A DNA stretch of 64,000 nucleotides from Bathymodiolus brooksi (lineage: Eukaryota > Mollusca > Bivalvia > Mytilida > Modiolidae). The notes beneath the pieces were generated by a model. The model was not told the origin of the DNA. It ran no database searches and saw nothing but the letters and a program-made list of their open reading frames with translations. Positions 21,521 through 35,500 of the stretch are shown piece by piece (the stretch's first letter is position 1; each line of letters opens with the position of its first letter). The translations under genes were made by a program, and so were the position numbers. The stretch is taken from contig OY804588.1 in NCBI GenBank assembly GCA_963680875.1, forward strand, positions 80,252,829-80,316,828. The letters run 5' to 3'.

Positions 21521-24500
21521 AATGAAAATCAGTAAAGACAAGAGTCATGATATAATACACATAAGAAAATCAGTAAAGACAAGAGTCATGATATAATACA
21601 CATAAGAAAATCAGTAAAGACAAGAGTCATGATATAATACACATAAGAAAATCAGTAAAGACAAGAGTCATGATATAATACACATAAGAAAATCAGTAAA
21701 GACAAGAGTCATGATATAATACACATAAGAAAATCAGTAAAGACAAGAGTCATGATATAATACACATAAGAAAATCAGTAAAGACAAGAGTCATGATATA
21801 ATACACATAAGAAAATCAGTAAAGACAAGAGTCATGATATAATACACATAAGAAAATCAGTAAAGACAAGAGTCATGATATAATACACATAAGAAAATCA
21901 GTAAAGACAAGAGTCATGATATAATACACATAAGAAAATCAGTAAAGACAAAAGTCATGATATAATACACATAAGAAAATCAGTAAAGACAAGAGTCATG
22001 ATATAATACACATAAGAAAATCAGTAAAGACAAGAGTCATGATATAATACACATAAGAAAATCAGTAAAGACAAGAGTCATGATATAATACACATAAGAA
22101 AATCAGTAACGACAAGAGTCATGATATAATACACATAAGAAAATCAGTAAAGACAAGAGTCATGATATAATACACATAAGAAAATCAGTAAAGACAAGAG
22201 TCATGATATAATACACATAAGAAAATCAGTAACGACAAGAGTCATGATATAATACACATAAGAAAATCAGTAAAGACAAGAGTCATGATATAATACACAT
22301 AAGAAAATCAGTAAAGACAAGAGTCATGATATAATACACATAAGAAAATCAGTAACGACAAGAGTCATGATATAATACACATAAGAAAATCAGTAAAGAC
22401 AAGAGTCATGATATAATACACATAAGAAAATCAGTAAAGACAAGAGTCATGATATAATACACATAAGAAAATCAGTAAAGACAAGAGTCATGATATAATA
22501 CACATAAGAAAATCAGTAAAGACAAGAGTCATGATATAATACACATAAGAAAATCAGTAAAGACAAGAGTCATGATATAATACACATAAGAAAATCAGTA
22601 AAGACAAGAGTCATGATATAATACACATAAGAAAATCAGTAAAGACAAGAATCATGATATAATACACATAAGAAAATCAGTAAAGACAAGAGTCATGATA
22701 TAATACACATAAGAAAATCAGTAAAGACAAGAGTCATGATATAATACACATAAGAAAATCAGTAAAGACAAGAGTCATGATATAATACACATAAGAAAAT
22801 CAGTAAAGACAAGAGTCATGATATAATACACATAAGAAAATCAGTAAAGACAAGAGTCATGATATAATACACATAAGAACATTAGTAAAGACAAGAGTCA
22901 TGATATAATACACATAAGAAAATCAGTAAAGACAAGAGTCATGATATAATACACATAAGAAAATCAGTAAAGACAAGAGTCATGATATAATACACATAGG
23001 AAAATCAGTAAAGACAAAAGTCATGATATAATAAACATAAGAAAATCAGTAAAGACAAGAGTCATGATATAATACACATAAGAAAATCAGTAAAGACAAG
23101 AGTCATGATATAATACACATAAGAAAATCAGTAAAGACAAGAGTCATGATATAATACACATAAGAAAATTAGTAAAGACAAGAGTCATGATATAATACAC
23201 ATAAGAAAATCAGTAAAGACAAGAGTCATGATATAATACACATAAGAAAATCAGTAAAGACAAGAGTCATGATATAATACACATAAGAAAATCAGTAAAG
23301 ACAAGAGTCATGATATAATACACATAAGAAAATCAGTAAAGACAAGAGTCATGATATAATACACATAAGAAAATCAGTAAAGACAAGAGTCATGATATAA
23401 TACACATAAGAAAATCAGTAAAGAAAAGAGTCATGATATAATACACATAAGAAAATCAGTAAAGACAAGAGTCATGATATAATACACATAAGAAAATCAG
23501 TAAAGACAAGAGTCATGATATAATACACATAAGAAAATCAGTAAAGACAAGAATCATGATATAATACTCATAAGAAAATCAGTAAAGACAAGAGTCATGA
23601 TATAATACACATAAGAAAATCAGTAAAGACAAGAGTCATGATATAATACACATAAGAAAATCAGTAATGACAAGAGTCATGATATAATACACATAAGAAA
23701 ATCAGTAAAGACAATAGTCATGATATAATACACATAAGAAAATCAGTAAAGACAAGAGTCATGATATAATACACATAAGAAAATCAGTAAAGACAAGAGT
23801 CATGATATAATACACATAAGAAAATCAGTAACGACAAGAGTCATGATATAATACACATAAGAAAATCAGTAACGACAAGAGTCATGATATAATACACATA
23901 AGAAAATCAGTAAAGACAAGAGTCATGATATAATACACATAAGAAAATCAGTAAAGACAAGAGTCATGATATAATACACATAAGAAAATCAGTAACGACA
24001 AGAGTCATGATATAATACACATAAGAAAATCAGTAACGACAAGAGTCATGATATAATACACATAAGAAAATCAGTAAAGACAAGAGTCATGATATAATAC
24101 ACATAAGAAAATCAGTAAAGACAAGAGTCATGATATAATACACATAAGAAAATCAGTAAAGACAAGAGTCATGATATAATACACATAAGAAAATCAGTAA
24201 CGACAAGAGTCATGATATAATACACATAAGAAAATCAGTAACGACAAGAGTCATGATATAATACACATAAGAAAATCAGTAAAGACAAGAGTCATGATAT
24301 AATACACATAAGAAAATCAGTAAAGACAAGAGTCATGATATAATACACATAAGAAAATCAGTTAAGACAAGAGTCATGATATAATACACATAAGAAAATC
24401 AGTAAAGACAAGAGTCATGATATAATACACATAAGAAAATCAGTAAGACAAGAGTCATGATATAATACACATAAGAAAATCAGTAAAGACAAGAGTCATG

Positions 24501-27500
24501 ATATAATACACATAATAAAATCAGTAACGACAAGAGTCATGATATAATACACATAAGAAAATCAGTAAAGACAAGAGTCATGATATACTACACATAAGAA
24601 AATCAGTAAAGATAAGTCATGATATAATACACATAAGAAAATAGGTAAAGACAAGAGTCATGATATAATACACATAAGAAACTCAGTAACGACAAGAGTC
24701 ATGATATAATACTCATAAGAAAATCAGTAACGACAAGAGTCATGATAGAATACACATAAGAAAATCAGTAAAGACAAGAGTCATGATATAATACACATAA
24801 GAAAAACAGTAACGACAAGAGTCATGATATAATACACATAAGAAAATCAGTAAAGACAAGAGTCATGATATAATACACATAAGAAAATCAGTAACGACAA
24901 GAGTCATGATATAATACACATAAGAAAATCAGTAAAGACAAGAGTCATGATATAATACACATAAGAAAATCAGTAAAGACAAGAGTCATGATATAATACA
25001 CATAAGAAAATTAGTAAAGACAAGAGTCATGATATAATACACATAAGAAAATCAGTAAAGACAAGAGTCATGATATAATACACATAAGAAAATCAGTAAA
25101 GACAAGAGTCATGATATAATACACATAAGAAAATCAGTAAAGACAAGAGTCATGATATAATACACATAAGAAAATCAGTAAAGACAAGAGTCATGATATA
25201 GTACACATAAGAAAATCAGTAAGACAAGAGTCATGATATAATACACATAAGAAAATCAGTAAAGACAAGAGTCATGATATAATACACATAATAAAATCAG
25301 TAACGACAAGAGTCATGATATAATACACATAAGAAAATCAGTAAAGACAAGAGTCATGATATACTACACATAGGAAAATCAGTAAAGATAAGTCATGATA
25401 TAATACACATAAGAAAATCAGTAAAGACAAGAGTCATGATATAATACACATAAGAAACTCAGTAACGACAAGAGTCATGATATAATACTCATAAGAAAAT
25501 CAGTAACGACAAGAGTCATGATATAATACACATAAGAAAATCAGTAAAGACAAGAGTCATGATATAATACACATAAGAAAATCAGTAAAGACTAGAGTCA
25601 TGATATAATACACATAAGAAAATCAGTAAAGACAAGAGTCATGATATAATACACATAAGAAAATTAGTAAAGACAAGAGTCATGATATAATACACATAAG
25701 AAAATCAGTAAAGACAAGAGTCATGATATAATACACATAAGAAAATCAGTAAAGACAAGAGTCATGATATAATACACATAAGAAAATCAGTAAAGACAAG
25801 AGTCATGATATAATACTCATAAGAAAATCAGTAAAGACAAGAGTCATGATATAATACACATAAGAAAATCAGTAAAGACAAGAGTCATGATATAATACAC
25901 ATAAGAAAATCAGTAAGACAAGAGTCATGATATAATACACATAAGAAAATCAGTAAAGACAAGAGTCATGATATAATACACATAATAAAATCAGTAACGA
26001 CAAGAGTCATGATATAATACACATAAGAAAATCAGTAAAGACAAGAGTCATGATATACTACACAAAAGAAAATCAGAAAAGATAAGTCATGATATAATAC
26101 ACATAAGAAAATCAGTAAAGACAAGAGTCATGATATAATACACATAAGAAACTCAGTAACGACAAGAGTCATGATATAATACTCATAAGAAAATCAGTAA
26201 CGACAAGAGTCATGATATAATACACATAAGAAAATCAGTAAAGACAAGAGTCATGATATAATACACATAAGAAAATCAGTAACGACAAGAGTCATGATAT
26301 AATACACATAAGAAAATCAGTAAAGACAAGAGTCATGATATAATACACATAAGAAAATCAGTAACGACAAGAGTCATGATATAATACACATAAGAAAATC
26401 AGTAAAGACAAGAGTCATGATATAATACACATAAGAAAATCAGTAAAGACAAGAGTCATGATATAATACACATAAGACAATTAGTAAAGACAAGAGTCAT
26501 GATATAATACACATAAGAAAATCAGTAAAGACAAGAGTCATGATATAATACACATAAGAAAATCAGTAAAGACAAGAGTCATGATATAATACACATAGGA
26601 AAATCAGTAAAGACAAGAGTCATGATATAATACACATAAGAAAATTAGTAAAGACAAGAGTCATGATATAATACACATAAGAAAATCAGTAAAGACAAGA
26701 GTCATGATATAATACACATAAGAAACTCAGTAACGACAAGAGTCATGATATAATACTCATAAGAAAATCAGTAACGACAAGAGTCATGATATAATACACA
26801 TAAGAAAATCAGTAAAGACAAGAGTCATGATATAATACACATAAGAAAATCAGTAACGACAAGAGTCATGATATAATACACATAAGAAAATCAGTAAAGA
26901 CAAGAGTCATGATATAATACACATAAGAAAATCAGTAACGACAAGAGTCATGATATAATACACATAAGAAAATCAGTAAAGACAAGAGTCATGATATAAT
27001 ACACATAAGAAAATCAGTAAAGACAAGAGTCATGATATAATACACATAAGAAAATTAGTAAAGACAAGAGTCATGATATAATACACATAAGACAATCAGT
27101 AAAGACAAGAGTCATGATATAATACACATAAGAAAATCAGTAAAGACAAGAGTCATGATATAATACACATAGGAAAATCAGTAAAGACAAGAGTCATGAT
27201 ATAATACACATAAGAAAATTAGTAAAGACAAGAGTCATGATATAATACACATAAGAAAATCAGTAAAGACAAGAGTCATGATATAATACACATAAGAAAA
27301 TCAGTAAAGACAAGAGTCATGATATAATACACATAAGAAAATCAGTAAAGACAAGAGTCATGATATAATACTCATAGGAAAATCAGTAAAGACAAGAGTC
27401 ATGATATAATACACATAAGAAAATCAGTAAAGACAAGAGTCATGATATAATACACATAAGAAAATCAGTAAGACAAGAGTCATGATATAATACACATAAG

Positions 27501-30500
27501 AAAATCAGTAAAGACAAGAGTCATGATATAATACACATAATAAAATCAGTAACGACAAGAGTCATGATATAATACACATAAGAAAATCAGTAAAGACAAG
27601 TCATGATATAATACACATAAGAAAATCAGTAAAGACAAGAGTCATGATATAATACACATAAGAAACTCAGTAACGACAAGAGTCATGATATAATACTCAT
27701 AAGAAAATCAGTAACGACAAGAGTCATGATATAATACACATAAGAAAATCAGTAAAGACAAGAGTCATGATATAATACACATAAGAAAATCAGTAAAGAC
27801 AAGAGTCATGATATAATACACATAAGAAAATCAGTAACGACAAGAGTCATGATATAATACACATAAGAAAATCAGTAAAGACAAGAGTCATGATATAATA
27901 CACATAAGAAACTCAGTAACGACAAGAGTCATGATATAATACTCATAAGAAAATCAGTAACGACAAGAGTCATGATATAATACACATAAGAAAATCAGTA
28001 AAGACAAGAGTCATGATATAATACACATAAGAAAATCAGTAACGACAAGAGTCATGATATAATACACATAAGAAAATCAGTAAAGACAAGAGTCATGATA
28101 TAATACACATAAGAAAATCAGTAACGACAAGAGTCATGATATAATACACATAAGAAAATCAGTAAAGACAAGAGTCATGATATAATACACATAAGAAAAT
28201 CAGTAAAGACAAGAGTCATGATATAATACACATAAGACAATTAGTAAAGACAAGAGTCATGATATAATACACATAAGAAAATCAGTAAAGACAAGAGTCA
28301 TGATATAATACACATAAGAAAATCAGTAAAGACAAGAGTCATGATATAATACACATAGGAAAATCAGTAAAGACAAGAGTCATGATATAATACACATAAG
28401 AAAATTAGTAAAGACAAGAGTCATGATATAATACACATAAGAAAATCAGTAAAGACAAGAGTCATGATATAATACACATAAGAAACTCAGTAACGACAAG
28501 AGTCATGATATAATACTCATAAGAAAATCAGTAACGACAAGAGTCATGATATAATACACATAAGAAAATCAGTAAAGACAAGAGTCATGATATAATACAC
28601 ATAAGAAAATCAGTAACGACAAGAGTCATGATATAATACACATAAGAAAATCAGTAAAGACAAGAGTCATGATATAATACACATAAGAAAATCAGTAACG
28701 ACAAGAGTCATGATATAATACACATAAGAAAATCAGTAAAGACAAGAGTCATGATATAATACACATAAGAAAATCAGTAAAGACAAGAGTCATGATATAA
28801 TACACATAAGAAAATTAGTAAAGACAAGAGTCATGATATAATACACATAAGACAATCAGTAAAGACAAGAGTCATGATATAATACACATAAGAAAATCAG
28901 TAAAGACAAGAGTCATGATATAATACACATAGGAAAATCAGTAAAGACAAGAGTCATGATATAATACACATAAGAAAATTAGTAAAGACAAGAGTCATGA
29001 TATAATACACATAAGAAAATCAGTAAAGACAAGAGTCATGATATAATACACATAAGAAAATCAGTAAAGACAAGAGTCATGATATAATACACATAAGAAA
29101 ATCAGTAAAGACAAGAGTCATGATATAATACTCATAAGAAAATCAGTAAAGACAAGAGTCATGATATAATACACATAAGAAAATCAGTAAAGACAAGAGT
29201 CATGATATAATACACATAAGAAAATCAGTAAGACAAGAGTCATGATATAATACACATAAGAAAATCAGTAAAGACAAGAGTCATGATATAATACACATAA
29301 TAAAATCAGTAACGACAAGAGTCATGATATAATACACATAAGAAAATCAGTAAAGACAAGAGTCATGATATACTACACATAAGAAAATCAGTAAAGATAA
29401 GTCATGATATAATACACATAAGAAAATCAGTAAAGACAAGAGTCATGATATAATACACATAAGAAACTCAGTAACGACAAGAGTCATGATATAATACTCA
29501 TAAGAAAATCAGTAACGACAAGAGTCATGATATAATACACATAAGAAAATCAGTAAAGACAAGAGTCATGATATAATACACATAAGAAAATCAGTAAAGA
29601 CAAGAGTCATGATATAATACACATAAGAAAATCAGTAACGACAAGAGTCATGATATAATACACATAAGAAAATCAGTAAAGACAAGAGTCATGATATAAT
29701 ACACATAAGAAAATCAGTAAAGACAAGAGTCATGATATAATACACATAAGAAAATTAGTAAAGACAAGAGTCATGATATAATACACATAAGAAAATCAGT
29801 AAAGACAAGAGTCATGATATAATACACATAAGAAAATCAGTAAAGACAAGAGTCATGATATAATACACATAAGAAAATCAGTAAAGACAAGAGTCATGAT
29901 ATAATACACATAGGAAAATCAGTAAAGACAAGAGTCATGATATAATACACATAAGAAAATTAGTAAAGACAAGAGTCATGATATAATACACATAAGAAAA
30001 TCAGTAAAGACAAGAGTCATGATATAATACACATAAGAAAATCAGTAAAGACAAGAGTCATGATATAATACACATAAGAAAATCAGTAAAGACAAGAGTC
30101 ATGATATAATACACATAAGAAAATCAGTAAAGACAAGAGTCATGATATAATACACATAGGAAAATCAGTAAAGACAAGAGTCATGATATAATACACATAA
30201 GAAAATTAGTAAAGACAAGAGTCATGATATAATACACATAAGAAAATCAGTAAAGACAAGAGTCATGATATAATACACATAAGAAAATCAGTAAAGACAA
30301 GAGTCATGATATAATACACATAAGAAAATCAGTAAAGACAAGAGTCATGATAAAATACACATAAGAAAATCAGTAAAGACAAGAGTCATGATATAATACA
30401 CATAAGAAAATCAGTAAAGACAAGAGTCATGATATAATACACATAAGAAAATCAGTAAAGACAAGAGTCATGATATAATACACATAAGAAAATCAGTAAA

Positions 30501-30983
30501 GACAAGAGTCATGATATAATACACATAAGAAAATCAGTAAAGACAAGAGTCATGATATAATACACATAAGAAAATTAGTAAAGACAAGAGTCATGATATA
30601 ATACACATAAGAAAATCAGTAAAGACAAGAGTCATGATATAATACACATAAGAAAATCAGTAAAGACAAGAGTCATGATATAATACACATAAGAAAATCA
30701 GTAAAGACAAGAGTCATGATATAATACACATAAGAAAATTAGTAAAGACAAGAGTCATGATATAATACACATAAGAAAATCAGTAAAGACAAGAGTCATG
30801 ATATAATACACATAAGAAAATCAGTAAAGACAAGAGTCATGATATAATACACGTAAGAAAATCAGTAAAGACAAGAGTCATGATATAATACACATAAGAA
30901 AATCAGTAAAGACAAGAGTCATGATATAATACACATAAGAAAATCAGTAACGACAAGAGTCATGATATAATACACATAAGAAA
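21521..30983. repeat. 41-bp satellite, about 230 copies
   Basis: The unit contains GACAAGAGTCATGATATAAT followed by ACACATAAGAAAATCAGTAA. Period 41 is exact over most of the array. Recurrent variants are TAACGAC for TAAAGAC, AAACTCAG, ACTCATAAG, AAATTAG, ACATAGG, TACTACAC, a one-base deletion (CAGTAAGAC) and a two-base deletion (AGATAAGTC). The first third is the most uniform; variants cluster after about 23.8 kb. There is no ORF. It lies between gene A and gene B. Confidence 0.97.
26100..29500. repeat. 1760-bp higher-order repeat within the 41-bp satellite
   Basis: Rare variants recur exactly 1760 bases apart: GACAATTAG at 26477 and 28237, GACAATCAG at 27091 and 28851, AAACTCAG at 26149 and 27909, and CAGTAAGAC at 27466 and 29226. 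1760 is 43 units minus 3 bases, which matches the one- and two-base deletions inside. The block of variants appears duplicated in tandem. Confidence 0.85.
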
Positions 30984-31063
30984 TATCCCAATGAAAATAT
31001 TTTTTTTTGTAATTTAGAGCTATCTCCCTTTATTCAAAATGATAATTATTTATATTAATATGG

Positions 31064-31424
31064 GAGTGAGTGATTGTTGTTTAACGCCAATGCAACAATT
31101 TTGCAGCTATATCATGGCGAGAACAAGTTTATTTTCAATGAAATGATGATGAGGTACGCTTTGTTCTAGACACAAACGCCGAGTTGGATTTTTATAGTGC
31201 TAGCTCACTGAAACAACAGTACACGGGTAGACATGTCGCTCCACTCGGACACATTATTCTGATTCCGAGTCAACCAGTATTGGCTCTTTCTCCTTAATGA
31301 TGTATGCTTAGCGGAGAAGCAACAAATACCAATTTTAAAGTCTTTGGTTTGACCCGACCGAGGCTCGAACCGACGATCTACCATACTCGAGACGAACACG
31401 CTAACCATTACGCTACCGATGCGG
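31064..31424 (-). repeat. SINE family C, full length
   Basis: Head (CTAACCATTACGCTACCGAT on plus), body and tail GTGATTGTTGTTTAACGCCA on plus. It borders the satellite's right edge. Confidence 0.85.
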
Positions 31425-31835
31425 TCTATTAATATGGGAGGGTTATGGATATCCTTATTTTTAGTAGTGGGTAATGGAACATGACAAGCCAATCACCATA
31501 GCGAAACGAGAATAAATGTATTGTTTATATAAACTTTGTTTGAAAACAAATTGATTACACATTAGAGTGATACAAACTGCAACATCATGCTTTCCGTTAA
31601 ATTTGGCAGATAATAAAAACTTCTGATTAATAAAACTCATAGTAACAATTTTTGTTGACAAAGATGAGAATAAAGCTACTTAATTTCAAATTAAAGACCG
31701 CATGCAATGGTTATTTGTTGATGTCACTGATGCCTAATTAAATTTCGTCAACACATTTAAAATAGTGTTCAACATATAATAAAACAATTTCATAAAATAT
31801 ACTAAAAGCATATATATGTTTGTGTCGGGTAAGAA

Positions 31836-31940
31836 GAAGAGTTTGAAGATGCCAAAGGGGTAATCAGAATCCGTATGTCAAAGAAGAACAGACAACACAA
31901 TGACCAAAAGAAAAAGTACAAAAAGGACAAACAACGATCA
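31836..31940 (-). repeat. Family D fragment
   Basis: Last 100 bases of the retroelement UTR in reverse, from GAAGAAGAGTTTGAAGATGC to GGACAAACAACGATC. Confidence 0.75.
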
Positions 31941-31944
31941 AATT

Positions 31945-32420
31945 TCGTCTTATTCTGTTGTACGTAAATGAGTGAAATTATACTACACCCAAATGCATTG
32001 TTTGTCACCTGTTATTAAATTAATATATCTAATCAATAATGTCAAGGTCAAAATGTTAAAAACAAACAAACATTAAAAAACATACGAGTAAACATTAATA
32101 ACGACCTGTAAAAACATTCATTATGACCACAAACAAAACAGTGTGTTAATCCATATTAGAGTAGTGACGAGGGGCGACCCAAAGAAATATACGAGTGCTT
32201 ATTATCTAATATTTATTATTTTCAATAATTCATATAGCAAATCATTATTTAAAAATGACACTTCTTAAAATTTCAGATCAAAACGCATACTGACTCATTT
32301 CTTATTATAAGAGATAGACACTGGGCGCAATGTTCTTTTTTATCTTTATCAATCCCTATAAACTCGTTATTGTACGATGCAAAATAGTTTTGCGATATAG
32401 TATGCTATGTCTGATATAAA
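31945..32420. other. Intergenic, downstream of gene A
   Basis: AT-rich, no gene or repeat recognised. Confidence 0.5.
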
Positions 32421-32423
32421 TGT

Positions 32424-32429
32424 TTTATT
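32424..32429 (-). terminator. Polyadenylation signal AATAAA of gene A
   Basis: AATAAA on the minus strand, about 75 nt downstream of the proposed gene A stop codon. The hexamer is common in AT-rich DNA; its position is what makes it plausible. Confidence 0.45.
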
Positions 32430-32501
32430 TCATTTTCCTCATTCACTATAGTCATATAAGATCGCAATAGCAGTTCAATCGTGTCTGTCATCACAATAAT
32501 A

Positions 32502-32527
32502 TCACACCAGCACAGACGAACAGTCAA
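32502..32527 (-). CDS. Gene A exon 20: terminal exon with closing Cys and stop
   Basis: Encodes VDCSSVLV and a TGA after a TATTTCAG acceptor, in the required phase 1. It would give domain 5 its closing Cys, in the same place as VDCSEW in exon 11. It is only 26 coding nt, so it depends on phase and that similarity. A polyadenylation signal follows about 75 nt after the stop. Confidence 0.55.
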
Positions 32528-35500
32528 CTGAAATATAAAACATCCATTAAATTAACACAATAATATATAGATGTAAATGAAAGATTGATTTATTGTGTCT
32601 AACGCCACTTTCAGCAATATTTCAGCTATACCATGGCGACCAGTTTTAGTGGTGGAGAAAGCCGGAGAGAACCACCGACCATGGGCAAGCAACTGGTAAA
32701 CTTTATCACTTGCGGATGCGAGTCGAGTGCACCCTTTTTGTAATTTTCAAAGCCGGGCGCGAACCCACGTCGTATTGGTGATAGGCTTGTATGAGTTGGC
32801 AGGTAATCCAACTACCTAGCTCATTGAGACACTCGGGCCCCTAGATGTAAGTGACTATGACAAGAAAAATCAAACGGCAAACAGGACAAACTAAATTAAC
32901 ACAGTAATTGTCTGCTCTGTAAAACCCGATTTCTTCCTCATATTAACTGGTACCCTGTTTGGGACGTTTTACTTCTGCCATTTACATGTTTGAACTGATA
33001 TCATTGACATGTGGCTTGTGAACCAGAAACTGCTAACTCGTCCGGAGTACCTGCGTTCTACCGCGATGTGTAGCGAGGTTCGCATTGTTCATGTGGTCCA
33101 ATTAAATGTATTCATGCTTTCAGTTCCTTGTTGTGTTGTCCGCTACGATATACATTCGTCTTCACTCCCGTTATCTTTGTAGGGTGTGCCATATCATTAT
33201 CTCCATTCATTTTATTTAACACTGACACGGTGGGTGCCACAAGTTGAGCAGGAACTTATTACCTTTTCGGAGCACATGAGTTCATCTCCTGTTTTAGTGT
33301 GGTCCGTGCTGCTAAATCTTTAGCATTTGTCTATTACATCATCTGATATTCTTCGATTTATAACTTCTGATTACCCCTATGGTATCTTCAAACCTTTCTT
33401 ATCTAACTAATTACTGACTAATGGAGCTGCAGGTCAACGATTACTACAATTGGGAAATAAACAGACGAGGGTTGTTTTATTTACATTTAAACATCCATAC
33501 CGAGGATGATCACATTTGATATAGTGTAAATTGAAAATAGATTGTATTTTAAGGATTTATCGCAATATTTGTTCGGTTCATGACGAAATAACCTCAATCA
33601 GGTTGTACGCACCGTGTACCTCGCGTAGCGGGTTACGCAAGGGTGCGTACAACCCGGTTAAGGTTATTTCGAATGAACCGAACAAATAATTTGATCAATC
33701 CTTATAAATTAATTCAAAATTTGTCATTTATGATTTTCATTGAAAACTATATTTATTTTTTCAAAATAAGGCAAATAATCTGAAATAAATTTAAATAACC
33801 CCAAAGGTGCCTCCTTTAAAGAAAATCACCTGATGACCACGGCACACGACGCCTTGAGAACGACGTCTATTTTTAGATTCCGTTCATTGACAAATAACCT
33901 CAACTTTTTAAGCCAATCAAAACATGTATATAATGACATGTGACTCTAAAATTAATTGATTATGTAATGAATAGGTTTGACGTTTGAGATACCAAAGGGG
34001 GAATCATAAGACGTAAATATCCACAATCTATCATCCAACCTCAATATTTAGTGTTTTTTTTGGTTTTTTTTTTGTTTTTTTTTTTAATGCAGAGGGTGAT
34101 GATATCGACGATAGCTGTTTATGTTTCAATATTAAAAGCACTGTGTTAAATAATAATTAATTCGATATATGATACTAAAGCCATCAGTTTTAATACTTGT
34201 AGAAATGTAATCTTGTTGTCTTTGTTGCTAATTGAAGGATAGCAGATAACATGATACATACCATCATGATTTGTCTCCACCAGTGTATCAGTTTCAATAC
34301 AAGCAATATCGAAATACTTCATCAGGTCTGCCTTTACTTCCAGTGTTATGGTGTTGGTCCTCGACAAGATGCGCATTCGTTTGGCGTTATCATTACATTT
34401 GCCATCTAATTGGATATCTAGACATACATATGGTATCATGATGTTGTCATAATCAGTATACACTATTTTAAACGGAACTGGAAAAAATAGCAATGTACGC
34501 CATAACAGTATGTACATTTATTCAAACAGGAATTGAAAAGAGTGTATGTGAAATATTACGTTAATCATTCATACAACTAAGTAGATCTTCACGATGTGCA
34601 AAAAATGTGCACATTATCATAAAGTCAATCAACAGTCAAATTATTTATTTTTAAGACATGAACAATCAGTATTTCTAACATTACGTCCTTCTTTCGCTTT
34701 GCAAACAAATGAGCGATCAACTCAATGACAAAATCTCATTAGCACATGCGTGGTACACATTTAAGTCAGGTGATAAAATCACAAAATACAATTATTTACA
34801 CGGTTGTTAACGTTTTAAACATCTATATCTATACGGTTTTCACAGTTTTCCGGTTGTTGACTGAATTTGTCTGTTTATATACTTATGAGTTTTGACTTTC
34901 CCTTTGTAAGATTGCTCGGAGTTCAGTAATTTTGTTATTACCCTTATTCACTGAAAATAACCAACACATCCAAAATTAATAATATGCGACGTGCAATTAA
35001 AACATGCAAACACAATATTATTGTTATGGATGCTTCATCAATACGACTGACTTTCCCGTCGTAAATGTACATGTGACTGACTTTCCGGTCGTAAAAGTAC
35101 ATGTTGATCAATTATCGTCTGCTCGAAATTGGCAGCATAAATTGTGTGTGACATTGTCCGCAAACGTAAATATAAATTCCCGTCTTCCAATCAAAGTATA
35201 CAACCGTATTTGTACTCTTAGACATATCAGAATCGAAATAATTCATGGAAGCCAGGATGTGCTTTGAGTTTAAACATGGGATGGCGAATATTAGTAAATT
35301 TTATCCATCGCCTCCGGCTCGGGATAAAATACTAATATACGCCAACCCATGTTAAAACTCGAAACACTTTCTGGCTTCCATGATTTATTGCTTAATTAAT
35401 TTTTACAAATACATTTGCTGTATTACCAAAACTACTCATCGATAAATGGAGGATCAGATTATGATTGGTGCTTCTTTTTTTTAGTTTCTTTGGGGGGTGG

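Noticed and set aside
21521..30983. CRISPR-like array
   Set aside because: Units are contiguous with no unique spacers, there are no cas genes, and the setting is eukaryotic. It is a satellite.
35004..35267. 87-residue plus ORF
   Set aside because: Contains a 30-bp direct duplication and runs into a palindromic element; no recognisable domain.
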